NCBI GenBank assembly: GCA_964036045.1
Contig: OZ038392.1
Span: 18,738,612-18,802,611 of the forward strand
Origin: Eutreptiella sp. 'Long Island Sound 2002'
Taxonomy: Eukaryota; Euglenozoa; Euglenophyceae; Eutreptiales; Eutreptiaceae
Length of the DNA: 64,000 nucleotides
Reading direction: 5' to 3'
Below the pieces are notes generated by a model that searched no databases, had not been told where the DNA came from, and saw only the letters and a program-made list of their open reading frames with translations. Made by a program: the position numbers and the translations under genes. Positions 32,155-41,872 of this stretch are shown here, piece after piece; the first letter of the stretch is position 1; each line of letters starts with the position of its first letter.

Positions 32155-32390
32155 ACATCCGGGGTACAACCGGGGTACAACCAGGGTACAATTGGGGTAC
32201 AACCGGGGTACAACCGGGATACAACCGGGGTACAACCGGGGTACAACCCGGGTACAACCGGGATACCACCGGGGTACTACTGGGATACAACCGGGGTACA
32301 GCTGGGGTACAACCGGGGTACAATTGGGGTACAACCGGGGTACAACCCGGGTACAACCAGGGTACAACGGGAGTACAACCCGCGAGGGGG
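32155..32390. repeat. 12-bp minisatellite GGGGTACAACCG, array 1
   Basis: About 19 copies, mixing GGGGTACAACCG with GGATACAACCGG and GGGTACAACC variants. Several frames on both strands are open (GVQPGYNRGTT, VVPRLYPGCTP) because the unit has no stops. The array ends in a long G-run. Confidence 0.92.
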
Positions 32391-32688
32391 GGGGGGGGGG
32401 CAGAACGGAATTGAGGACCCGATCAATTATGGGACTTTTTCCACCCAAAAGTACGAGGTACAACAAGTTTACCAACGCACAAAAGGGGGGGATTCAGGCC
32501 TTCCTGTGATGCACGGGGGCTACTGGTGGTGCACATAGGTGAAAGTGGGCATGGGGTGTCATCAGAAAGTATGTTCACATGGGAAGTTCCTTGCAACTTG
32601 ACTTTTGTGCTACGACATTTTTAGCCGACCTAGGTGTTCTGATGAGATGGGTAGTATTTTTTTTCCCAGTCTGCTGCAAGCCGTCTGT

Positions 32689-32960
32689 CCTAAAAACCCC
32701 AAATTTTGCACCCTGCAACCGCTGCTGGTATACCAGGAAATTTTTTTTTAGTCTGATGCATTCCATATGTCCCAGGGACCTGAATTCTACACCTTGCAAC
32801 CCCTGCTGGTACACCAGGAATTTTTATTTCAGTCTGATGCATTCCATATGTCCCAGGGTCCTGAATTCTGCACCCTGCAACCCCCGCTGGTACACCAGGA
32901 TTTTTTTTTTAGTCTGATGCATTCTATATGTCCCAGGAACCTGAATTCTGTACCCATTTC
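32689..32960. repeat. 80-bp satellite, array 1
   Basis: Three and a half units at exact 80-bp spacing (TGCACCCTGCAAC at 32,707, 32,787 and 32,867) with CTGGTACACCAGGAATTTTT and AGTCTGATGCATTCCATATG. It lies just downstream of gene A. Confidence 0.88.
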
Positions 32961-33030
32961 ATACCCTAACTTTTGCACAGTGCAAAGCAAAACCGCATTC
33001 CATCTTGAACGAATCGCAATACTGATGCCC

Positions 33031-34412
33031 TTACACGTCGCGGAAAACTGAAGGGCCAACAATGGCACAAATGCAGTTCCGCTTCAATTGCTTGCAAGCA
33101 GAACAATGCATACATTGCCACAACCAAGTGTCCTTGTTGTAGGCAGTAGCACGAGCAGCAAACTCTCTTGCTTTGGGCGAAGGAGTCCGCGCCTTGGCCT
33201 GCTGATGGGTGGCAGGACCTGAGGCGGTCATCCCTGCCTTTGTAGGAGGCTTGGGAGTTGCACACCCTACCTTTGGCCTCTTTGCAGGCGGGGGTGCATT
33301 AGAGGTGCTACCACTGTCACTTGACACCGGCTGGAGGGCAATACGTGGAGTCGTTGCTTTCCGAGTCTACAGAAGTGGCAGTAGCAGCATTGCTAGTTGA
33401 GGAGGAAGATGACGACGAGGAGGAGGAGTTGGAGGACGTTGAAGATGACGACGAGGATGATGATGATGCTGTTGATGATGACACACAAATGACCCGCGGC
33501 CGAGTAATGGGGGCAAGTTGCTTGGGAACAGGTGGAGGTGGTGGCATGGCATTACTTTCGTTCCGTGTGGTGCGGTGCATTTCAGCAACTTGCTGCACTT
33601 CCGCTTTACACGGATAATCACAAAAAGCCGGGGGCAGCGGACTGGTGTGGTGCTCTACAGCCCAGTGCTGCCCCATAACATATGAGAAAATTGTTTTGCC
33701 ACACGCTGGACAAGAAACAGGCCTGTTGCTAAACGGCCGGCCTCGTGTTCCCTTGCATAGCCCGCCCAATTGCACGGAGGTGTTGGCGGCACGGAAATCA
33801 CTTTGGACAACCAAAATTCCTTTCTTCGAACCTGTCACAACCTTTGTATTGCATGGTGCATCCATGGACCCACACCAAAAGCACCATTTGGTAGCATCTG
33901 GCCTGCCTTGCTCCAGCCAGTGAGCACTACTGTGAGAAAGCGACCACTGCACATGCACCTGCTTTCCGCACTGTACACAGTCAAAATAGTTCGTTCGGCG
34001 CAATGCGCAGGTTGTTGACAACCCCTCATGGGGTGCATGGGGTACTGTGATGGCTGTTTGTGGATTTCTGTCTTGCAACAACCGCACTGTATCCACTAAG
34101 TCATCTCTGCTGGTCTGCCATGTGTGTTCCACATTGGCAGTCAACCGTATGAATGCCACATGTGTTCCATCAATCTGGTATACATTTGGATGCGTGAACT
34201 GATCCCAATGGTACAGTGTGCCATTGGCAATGGGAACAAACCGCATCCACTGTCCACAGACATGTACATTGCGTTGCTGCTCCACATCGCTGCGCGTTGG
34301 TGCCACCAATTGGTCACCACCGCACAAAGCGTGGCTGAATTGGAAAATACCCAGCCCTAGAACACGCTCAGCTCCCTGCTCCTTGTAGTTTACAAGACAC
34401 GCAAAGGGGTCA
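33031..34412 (-). pseudogene. Gene A, C-terminal Cys-rich exons
   Basis: After a one-base shift in a C-run near 34,404 the frame continues ACLVNYKEQGAERVLGLGIF, YQIDGTHVAFIRLTANVEH, CVQCGKQVHVQWSLSHSSAH, WCFWCGSMDAPCN and CPACGKTIFSYVMGQHWAVE (H). These give at least three zinc-binding modules. A polyserine run and an acidic SDSESND-like segment follow. Near 33,325 the frame shifts again to a Lys/Pro-rich tail and a CMHCSACKQLKRNCICAI motif. It is the terminal part of gene A. The zinc modules suggest nucleic-acid binding, which is inference only. Confidence 0.6.
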
Positions 34413-34812
34413 TGAGGTATAATGGATCAGCCTGCATTGGCACCCTTACATCCTTACATTGACCCCCATCATCTTGATTCTGCGAACGACGTAGTCGGTC
34501 TGCTGAGACTCGGCCCTGGTTCAGGATCACATTCACCACGTGCTGCCTGTGCGGTTTCCGCCCTTGAAACTGCACGGACATGCTGTAGTGCGGCGCTTCC
34601 TCGACGTGAGCTGTGTCTGCCTCCAAAGCTGCCCCAAAAAGACGACCATCCTCCAATGCCAAATCTGTAGGATCCTGCGCAACATCCTCCGTTTCGTCTT
34701 CAAAAATTTCTGCATCCTCCTGCTCTTCGTCCCAGTCAACTTGCAGTACACGGTGTTTGCGAATTGAATGTCCAGGCGTAAACAGGCAGTAGAAGGTGAT
34801 CCCATTAGCTGC
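34413..34812 (-). pseudogene. Gene A, acidic exon after intron 3
   Basis: It begins AANGITFYCLFTPGHSIRKH directly after a TTTGCAG acceptor, then RVLQVDWDEEQEDAEIFED, then an acidic and Arg-rich stretch to ADPLYLMTP. A single C deletion near 34,404 then forces a stop; one more C would restore the downstream frame. Confidence 0.6.
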
Positions 34813-34965
34813 CTGCAAACAGTGCACACAGGGGGGGGGGGGGACCAGGCCACACGCTAAACAACAGGACACCAGGAATTTCCGTACCCTGTGACCCCTG
34901 CCGGACAACAGCAAAACACCAATCCATTCGCATGCCATGCCATGACAACACCCTGCTAACCCTAC
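34813..34965 (-). other. Gene A intron 3, 153 nt, in frame and stop-free
   Basis: Donor CAG/GTAGGG and acceptor TTTGCAG/GCA are both phase 0. The length is divisible by three and has no stop, so retention would insert 51 residues and keep the frame. It contains a C-run of about 13. Confidence 0.65.
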
Positions 34966-35183
34966 CTGCACACCATGTGCAGCGATCGCTTGTTTTTCTG
35001 GATCCCCATGTTGTACAGCAAGTCCTAAGTCCACCGCAAGCCGCATTGCCACAGCTGCTCCAAATTGATCTCAGTAGTATCGCTGCAACCAGAGTTCCGC
35101 GGATTGTAATCATCGGCATCAGCCCAACGATGCATGGACGCCTGCTTCAGCTCTGGATATTTTGCAAACACCTCATCAACATC
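34966..35183 (-). pseudogene. Gene A, FAKYPELKQ exon
   Basis: It starts after a TTTACAG acceptor with DVDEVFAKYPELKQASMHRW and continues ADADDYNPRNSG. One frame change occurs near 35,056 (INLEQ then AMRLAVDLGLAVQHGDPEKQ). The same position in the fungal family reads I-hydrophobic-x-x-H/Y-P-E. Confidence 0.6.
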
Positions 35184-35376
35184 CTGTAAATGGTACATGG
35201 CACAGAGGTGGGGGGGGGGGGGGTGCTGGGCAACGCGACGTAGGCGCCATCGGGGGGGGGGGGCAGCACTTAACACAGGACCCTGTCAGCCCTACCATCA
35301 CACCTGCACACTGGAGGGAGGGGGGGGGTGGGTGGGCAGCACTTAACACAGGACCCTGCCAGCCCTATCATCACAC
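35184..35376 (-). other. Gene A intron 2 with internal donor duplication
   Basis: Donor CAG/GTGTGA at 35,376 and acceptor TTTACAG at 35,184, phase 0. The intron carries a tandem duplication of about 70 bp (35,262-35,396) that includes the donor, so two identical CAG/GTGTGATG sites exist, plus three G/C homopolymers. Confidence 0.6.
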
Positions 35377-35673
35377 CTGCACACTGTTGCAACGGTCAGC
35401 AATCTGCACGACATCAAAAGACCAATCAGTTGTACAACTCCTCAAACACCCAAAGAAGCTTTCCAAGGGGTCGGTACCTCGGCGGCAGAGGTAGTACGGC
35501 TGATTGGGGAAGAATCGCTGCTGCTGGTGTACGTCCACATAAATCCCCGTGCCATCGTCCACCATGTCGAGGTACGGGGCCTTCGGGATGAAGCGCTTCC
35601 CATCCGACTGATACAAAGTAAACGTCAGCGCCGTGGCCTTCACAACTGCCAGGAGCTGGGCCTTAAGATTAAC
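35377..35673 (-). pseudogene. Gene A, GTDPLESFFG exon
   Basis: It encodes VNLKAQLLAVVKATALTF, KRFIPKAPYLDMVDDGTG, FFPNQPYYLCRRGTDPLESF and FGCLRSCTTDWSFDVVQIAD. The GTDPLESFFG block is the best-conserved motif of the family. It is fully open and bounded by consensus splice sites, so this exon is intact. Confidence 0.7.
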
Positions 35674-35739
35674 CTGTGGGAAGGTATGAGTCGCCTGAGA
35701 TCACTGAGACACCATGCAGGACATGGACGTGACACTTAC
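35674..35739 (-). other. Gene A intron 1, 66 nt
   Basis: Donor TGC/GTAAGT and acceptor CCCACAG/GTT, phase 0, joining MWHSAC to VNLKAQ. A perfect-consensus short intron that shows the locus is eukaryotic nuclear DNA. Confidence 0.75.
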
Positions 35740-36390
35740 GCATGCACTGTGCCACATCGTTGCGAAACCCATGCACTCCCACCCCATCCTTTCCGCCGAC
35801 ACCTTTTTTGTGTAAAACACGGTCACCCTGGCGTCCACGAGTCGTGCTAGCATCTGTAGAGCAGGGAGGGGCCCCTGTTGCGGAGGGGACAGCACGTCCG
35901 AATTGTCACCGTCCACCTCGATGGCTTTTGCGGATAAATGCATGAGTAAGGTGTACAGCCGACGTACCGCAGGGGAACTCTGCTTCTCCTTGACAGAAAA
36001 GACGGCAGTAGGCACTTCGATGCCCACGGTATGGGCAAAGTGTGCCAAGAAATCTGCAGTGAAGGAAACACCCAACGCTACAACCCCAAACCGACTGAGG
36101 AAACGGCCACGGAACCGTTTGTCAATATGGCGTGGATCTTTGCTCCATGTGGACCGGTATGGATGGACCATGGTCTCCGCCAGCGGAAGATTGAGTGGCA
36201 TGTACCGTGACCCCTCATTCTGGAGAGCTTCAAACATTGGTGCCCTCTTGGGGTCTGCGTCGGAGGAAACTGTGAAGATTGGGCCAAACTCAGAGCGCAT
36301 TTCGTCGTTCCATGTGTCCAATAAATCTTTGATACGTACCAATTCTGATTTAGCAGTGAAGCGGCCACAGGTGGGGATGCACTGGATGGG
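35740..36390 (-). pseudogene. Gene A, core exon SSDADPKR
   Basis: The exon reads CIPTCGRFTAKSELVRIKD, LLDTWNDEMRSEFGPIFTV, SSDADPKRAPMFEALQNEG, RHIDKRFRGRFLSRFGVVAL and later PLPALQMLARLVDARVTVF. The SSDADPKR segment matches the S/A-x-D-G-D-x-x-R-R block of the fungal family and may carry a catalytic-type Asp. It is open throughout. Its 5' boundary is not sharp and abuts the 80-bp satellite at 36,416. Confidence 0.65.
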
Positions 36391-36415
36391 AATGAGGAAT
36401 TACCTCTCTCCAAGC

Positions 36416-36600
36416 CCGCTGGTACACCAAGAATTTTTTTTTTTAGTCTGATGCATTCCATATGTCCCAGGGACCTGAATTTTGCACCCTGCAACCCCTG
36501 CTGGCACACCAAGATTTTTTTTTCTTAGTCTGATGCATTCCATATGTCCCAGGGACCTGAATTCTGCGGGCTGCAACCCCTGCTGGTACACCCCCACTAC
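36416..36600. repeat. 80-bp satellite, array 2 (plus orientation)
   Basis: About two and a half units, with TTTAGTCTGATGCATTCC repeated. Together with the inverted array at 36,885-37,170 it brackets the plus-strand coding block. Confidence 0.85.
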
Positions 36601-36884
36601 TCTGTGCAGGTGCCGTTACTCATTGGGCCACATACGTCGATGTATTCGACAGAGGATTGGCACAAGTCAGCAACGTTGCTCGTGGCTCATGCATCTGGAT
36701 GAGGTGTACTGCCGCCCGTACATCCGCGTCACACCCTCTGGCCAATTGGTGGGGTTTTGCGAACATGCATGGCACCTCAACCTGAGGTATGATACCCTGG
36801 ATGACCTACTGGCTATTAGCGAAGCTCTATTCAGTGATCACCCTCCGTATCACAAAGCCACCCAGCTGCAGTTCACAGGCGTAT
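36597..36884 (+). pseudogene. Gene A block in inverted orientation
   Basis: On the plus strand, after a CTCTGTGCAG acceptor-like site, the sequence encodes HIRRCIRQRIGTSQQRC, LMHLDEVYCRPYIRVTPSG, LVGFCEHAWHLNLRYDTL and DLLAISEALFSDHPPYHK. In the related fungal proteins an LMLDE...R...GFCxEH block sits between the helical N-terminal region and the SSDADPKR block, which is exactly the gap here, but gene A itself is on the minus strand. Inverted satellite arrays flank it on both sides, so an inversion is the simplest explanation. A mis-oriented assembly segment is the alternative. Confidence 0.55.
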
Positions 36885-37170
36885 CGGGTTGCAAAGTGCA
36901 GAATTCAGGTCCCTGGGACATATGGAACGCATCAGACTAAAAAATAATAATTCTTGGTGTACCACCAGGGATTGCAAGGTGCAGAATTCACGTCCCTGGG
37001 ACATATGGAATGCATCAGACTAAAAAAAAAAATTCTTGGTGTACCAGCACGGGTTGCAGGGTGCAGAATTTAGGACCTTGGGACATATGGAACGCATCAG
37101 ACTAAAAATAAAAAATTCCTGGTGTACGAGCAGGGGTTGGAGGGTGCAGAATTCAGGACTCTGGGACAGA
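36885..37170. repeat. 80-bp satellite, array 3 (inverted)
   Basis: About three and a half units in reverse orientation (GTGCAGAATTCAGG, CATATGGAACGCATCAGACT) spaced 80-85 bp. Confidence 0.88.
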
Positions 37171-37173
37171 CGG

Positions 37174-38212
37174 CTACCTTTTTTGGCTTGGCAGCCTTTC
37201 CTCGTCTCCATGCTTTGGATGGAAGAACGCCTTGTTTGAAGAATGCATATAGCAAACGGGAACCACCAATTCGAAGGCAAGGAGAGCAAGATCCAGCTCA
37301 CGATCACTCCATTTTTGCACGTGCAGAGAAACGGCATCCTCAAAGGCGGCAACAATGCGCTTGATGGAGTACCCTTGGATCACCATGTTGTCCAGAAGTT
37401 GCCCAACTCGATGGGGTTTTTTTTTTACGAATTGTGACGAGGAGACGTTCATGCAAGTCCACAACACCAAGAAGACGATCTACCTTCCGGGCGTAATTCA
37501 AATTCTTCAACCGCGCCGCCTCATGTTGTTGCAATGCCTTATCGTACCGTTCAAGAAGTGCAACATGGCCGAGGAGGAGCAACGGTGTCTTGGGATCCGG
37601 ATGCAGGCATTTTAGCACAAGCTTGAGCAACAACTTGTTGCTCTTCAACTTTTGACATGGAAGACATGCTTGCGGGGGAGCTCCATCTTCACCCGGCGGA
37701 TCCACATAGAAGAAACAACCCAAATCAAAGAGACTCTCAGCACCAAATTCCCATGTGAATGCTACCGGTCGCTTGGTCAACAACATCTTCAACTTAGGGT
37801 GTTGTGTCAAGGATTCGGGGTCAATGGGACCGGAATGCAAGTGAACCGGATAGTAACCCATGAATACCGCTTTGTCCTCCATTCCTAGCGGGCGGACACC
37901 AACACACAATGGGCGGTCACCTTCAAAAAAAGCTAATGGTGCTGGCTGTGCGATGATACCCTCGTGATCACCGGGTTCATCAACATCACCCTCGTTGGCA
38001 GCAAGCATGTCATCATCTTCATGAGGCGGAGGAATGGGTACCATGTGCTGAATCAAAGAAGACTGCATACGCTCATCTTGTTCGAACATTTGATGTTGCG
38101 GCCCCTTTTTGTGTTGCTCCAACTTGTGCGCGGGCAGGTTTTTGTTGTAGAACCATCCACATTTGCACCTCGTATGCTTTGTTGGGTTAAATGGCTCCCG
38201 ATTTCGGCCCAT
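37174..38212 (-). pseudogene. Gene A, N-terminal exon
   Basis: The start MGRNREPFNP at 38,212 follows a G/C-normal upstream region. RCKCGWFYNKNLPAHKLEQH then KKGPQH forms a C-x-C...H-x5-H finger. Next come an acidic linker, VGVRPLGMEDKAVFMGYYPV, CLPCQKLKSNKL, a long helical region, and, after a one-base excess in an A10 run near 37,420, QLLDNMVIQGYSIKRIVAAF, EDAVSLHV and DRELDLALLAFELVV. Gene B has the same block order. Confidence 0.65.
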
Positions 38213-38574
38213 GGAGAATTGACAAGAGAGTGTAGAAAAGGCTAATGCAAGAAAGGCACAATGAAAAGAACAATGGGACGGGTGGGCTAGTGCAGTGCAG
38301 TGTAGTGTTGGGCGCACATGTGGTTATCCTTCTCATTCCGCAAATCTACGCATTGTCACATTCTTGAACATTGGTGTCCTTTCCTTTCACACGTTTGCAA
38401 GAGCATGACAAATGATTCGTTTGGGCACCACTGTCGTTGACGTACTACTCTAGGAAATCATTGAGAACAAACACTTGGGTCGTACCAATTCTGACATTTC
38501 TTCCACGTCCTGGTACGAGGTACGACATGATCGGGTCGAGTCTGGGCAGTTGTGCCCCCCCCCCCCCCCCCGAA
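38213..38574. other. Upstream flank of gene A
   Basis: No gene is seen. It presumably includes the gene A promoter, but no motif is clear. Confidence 0.4.
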
Positions 38575-38735
38575 CCCGGGTACAACCGGGGTACAATGGG
38601 GGTACGATCCGGTTGTAACCGGCGTACAACCGGGGTACAACCGGGGTACAATCGGGGTACAACTGGGGTACAACCGGGATACAAACGGGATACAACAGGG
38701 ATACAACCGGGGTACAACCGGGGTACAACCGGGTC
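38575..38735. repeat. 12-bp minisatellite GGGGTACAACCG, array 2
   Basis: About 13 copies of the same unit as the array at 32,155-32,390, preceded by a C16-17 run. The two arrays sit on either side of gene A in the same orientation. Confidence 0.92.
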
Positions 38736-38795
38736 CCCCGAGTTGAGGCCCCATCGTTCATCCCCCACAGCAACGCCCCAGGCCCAGTCCATCCA

Positions 38796-40254
38796 ATGAT
38801 CCATTCCAAAGCAAGCACATCTGGGCCTGCGTGCCAGCCTGGGACGGGCTGCCCGTCGCACATTGTCGGCACCACAGCAGCGTGTTCCGAGAGGCGTGCA
38901 GCGCGTGCGCCGTGCGCGGAAGAGCGTCTTGTGGTACCGAGGGGTTTCGAGGAATGGCAGGCCTCCTGCCGCCCACGTCTAGCCCCAGGGATGCATCAGA
39001 AGGGAAAGGGACCTCAGAGGCGGCCCCAGAGGCGGTTAGGCCGGCGGTTGGAGGAGGTTGCCAAAGTGGTTGGGGGCGCTTACTGTCGGTCACAAAAGCC
39101 TTTGAGGCTGCCATTTGCTGTCAGGGGGACAGGGAGTGGGCATGGGCTGGGCGCCCTGGAAAGGCAGGGCGGGTGCCTCCCCCCTTTCCTTCGCCGCATC
39201 GGGTACATCCCGGTGCTTCGCCAGCGGGCTACAGCGCTGGGGACCTTGGCGCTCGCCAAGGCTCTATGGGGTTCAGAGTTGGTTGAAGTCGGAGAGGCCG
39301 ACATGCGGGCGATGGACTTCCTCGCTGCAATTGCGCTATGGGACCCTAAGCGTGTTTCTCGGAACCGCGAGGTTTTGTGGTCGGTGCTCACGCCTGGACA
39401 CCGCGTTGCGCCCTCGTGGCGGGCACAATACCAACGGCTGTTGTGGCTGGCGCAAGCGTCCGCTACCACCGGCAAAGTGCAGGTGCTGGTGCAGGCAGTA
39501 CTGGAGGAGCGTCCTAAGCCGCCATTGACGGGGCCAGTGGGGCGTGCGCTGCTAGACACCCGGAGGCTCGGCTGGATCGCCCTTGAGGGCTGGTGGAAGT
39601 GGCGGCTGCCTCGGCGAGCAGCACCGTTGCACTTGGCTCTAGACGATTGGGGCGAGGTGTGCCACCGCGTACTGGAAAGCCAGCGGTTGTCCGCGCTGCA
39701 GGCCTTGGAGCGCCGCCGCCCGCGGACATACGGGGGCCTCGGGGGTGCCGTGCGGCGTGACGCAGTGCGACATGCACTCACCGTAGCGTGCAACGAACTG
39801 GAGCTGGTGTTGCTGCGCTCACAGCTAGCCGGGGCCACGTGGACTACGGCTCGAGCCCACGAGCACCACATCCGCACGGACCCGCGTTGTCCTCACTGTG
39901 GGGCCCCCACCGAAACGGACGAACACATGTTGTGGGCCTGCCCCTCCTGGGAGCCAGCACGGGCGGCATTGTGCCCGCTGGTGGAGGCGGCGGCGCGCCA
40001 TCTACCCACGCTGGCTGTACCGTCCGCGTGGCCGGCCTGCCTGCGCTCGGCTGGGCTGCTCCCACTGGCCCTGGCGCCCAACAACGATGCGCTGCAGCTG
40101 GCAAAGGACCTCCTGTACCGCCTGTACGGAATGTTCCTAGCCGTGCTCGCGTCGCCAAGACGGCATTGGACGCCGCCCAGCAGAGGGGGGACCAACGTTC
40201 GACCGTCTTCAGCCCGGCGCGGGGCCGGGCGCCGGACGCGCGCACTGCCTATCC
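38796..40254 (+). pseudogene. LINE B: 5'-truncated copy, left part
   Basis: From about 39,180 the frame aligns with LINE A after the RT palm: LAKALWGSELVEVGEADM, LTPGHRVAPSWRAQYQRLLW, LGWIALEGWWKWRLP, LAGATWTTARAHEHH, the zinc motif CPHCGAPTETDEHMLWAC and DLLYRLYGMFLAVL. The endonuclease and RT palm are missing, so it is 5'-truncated. Near 40,150 the frame shifts by one and continues LDAAQQRGDQRSTVFSP to ARTA, where the foldback element interrupts it. G+C is much higher than in LINE A. Confidence 0.75.
40250..40254 (+). repeat. Target-site duplication TATCC, left
   Basis: TATCC directly precedes the left inverted repeat and is repeated at 44,187-44,191. With one copy removed, the LINE B frame reads RTA-YPWHQLG as in LINE A (RQYPYQQLV). 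Confidence 0.88.
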
Positions 40255-40559
40255 CTTAGGCGTCACAAGTTGCCCGCCCCCCACCTGGCGCTATGGCCCA
40301 CGGAAGTCCATGTTGTAGTGAGGAGAAAAGTATGTGAAAAGGGGTGTTATTTTGGGGGTATCGATCCCCCCCCGGTGGTAATAGGCAAAATGAAGGTATG
40401 TATGTGAAATATATGCCGTTATTTCTATTTCTAGCTACACACAAATTTTCGAAACAAAGATACCAAATCACAAAAATATGGTGGTATTTTACATTTAGAC
40501 CATTGCATTCCTTTAGTAGGGGGGGGGGGGTCTATCTATCATTACTTTTACCCCTTGGT

Positions 40560-41700
40560 TCCAGGGTTACCACAAAACCCACGTATACAGCACAAGTAGA
40601 AGAACAGCAAAAATATGGGTCATTGAAAAACAAATAAAACTACCCCCAAAGCATATACGTGTATTTCCTTTTTTTATGAACCTGGCCGAAATTTCGGCCA
40701 GTTTGTGCCAAAACAATTAAAACACATGGTGTTATTCACCAGACAGGCCCAAGCTGGCCGAAATTTCGGCCAGGTCCTTCAAAACTTGAAATAACGTCAC
40801 AGAAATGGATACCTTTGAGGTTTTTTGCAAGCTGGCCGAAATTGAGGCCAGCTTTTCCATTGGTTCCATTGGAAACATGCATGTGTATATACACCTTTTA
40901 ACGCTTCTGGCCGAAATTTCGGCCAGCTTTTTGGTTTAACGTTGAATGACTAGACACATTTTCATTTTTTTAAGGGCTGGCCGAAATTTCTCCCAGCTCT
41001 CTGGTCTAATCACCTTTCATACGTTCATATTCGGCTTTTTTCCCAGTCGGGTCCAAAAACATCAAAACACATGGTGTTATTCACGAGGCAGGCCCAAGCT
41101 GGCCGAAATTTCGGCCAGGTCCTTCAAAACTTGAAATAACGTCACAGAAATGGATACCTTTAGAGTTTTTTGCAAGCTGGCCGAAATTGAGGCCAGCTTT
41201 TCCATTGGTTCCATTGGAAACATGCATGTGTATATACACCTTTTAACGCTTCTGGCCGAAATTTCGGCCAGCTTTTTGGTTTAGTGTTGAATGACTATAC
41301 TCATTTTCATTTTTTTAAGGGCTGGCCGAAATTTCTCCCAGCTCTCTGCTCTAATCACCATTCATACACTCATATTCGGCTTTTTTTGTTGGTGTGGCCG
41401 AAATTTCGGCCAGCATTTCCTGTTTCTGCGCATATCAGCAATTGTTTTCCCATCCAACACATTCTTCTTGGTTCCAGGGTTTCCACAAAAGCCACCTATG
41501 CACCACAAGTAAAAGAGCAGCAAAGATACGGTTCATTGAACAGCAAACAAAACTACCCCCAAAGCATATACGTTTATTTCCTATTTTTATTAACCTGCCG
41601 AAATTTCGGCCAGCTTTTCCAAGAACATCAAAACACATGGTCTTATTCACCGGACAGGCCCAAGCTGGCCGAAATTTCGGCCAGGTCCTTCAAAAGTTGA
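40560..41700. repeat. Left arm of foldback element
   Basis: Direct repeats of about 348 bp (compare 40,740 and 41,088: AAGCTGGCCGAAATTTCGG then TCCTTCAAAACTTGAAATAA) and a longer repeat of about 910 bp (GGTTCCAGGGTT at 40,558 and 41,470). Exact or near-exact palindromes occur near 40,682, 40,752, 40,912, 41,098, 41,251, 41,395 and 41,665. Half-degenerate forms (GAAATTGAGGCC, GAAATTTCTCCC) lie between them. Confidence 0.88.
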
Positions 41701-41872
41701 AGTAACGTCACCGAAATGGATACCTATGACGGTAGACATGCGCAAAGAGCACAGGTGCACTGACATTTGAAGATGGTGTACAATGTACCACACTCAATGA
41801 CAAGCAAATACTTGCCAACTGACAAATCCACACAGGCTATGGGAAAAAACACTAGCAGTACACCAAAAACAC

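Larger units (their letters stand above)
33031..38212 (-). pseudogene. Gene A: large multi-exon transposase-like gene with inverted coding block
   Basis: Minus-strand blocks run from MGRNREPFNPTKHTRCKC (38,212) to Cys-rich exons ending near 33,031. The order is C-x-C/H-x5-H finger, acidic linker, CxPC, helices, [LDEVYCRPYIR block, now on the plus strand], DTWNDEMRSEFGPIFTVSSD, KAPYLDMVDDG, RRGTDPLESFFGCLRS, FAKYPELKQ, acidic region, then three CxxC modules. From memory, this order matches a large unnamed family common in agaricomycete fungi, where GTDxLExxFGxxR resembles the Asp/Glu motif of P-type DDE transposases. Three phase-0 introns are visible. Frame breaks lie in an A10 run near 37,420 and a C-run near 34,404, and near 35,056 and 33,325. 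Role unknown, probably transposon-derived. Confidence 0.65.

Noticed and set aside
32004-32538. Open frames through the 12-bp minisatellites
   Set aside because: A stop-free 12-mer keeps frames open on both strands; the products are pure tandem peptides with no start context.
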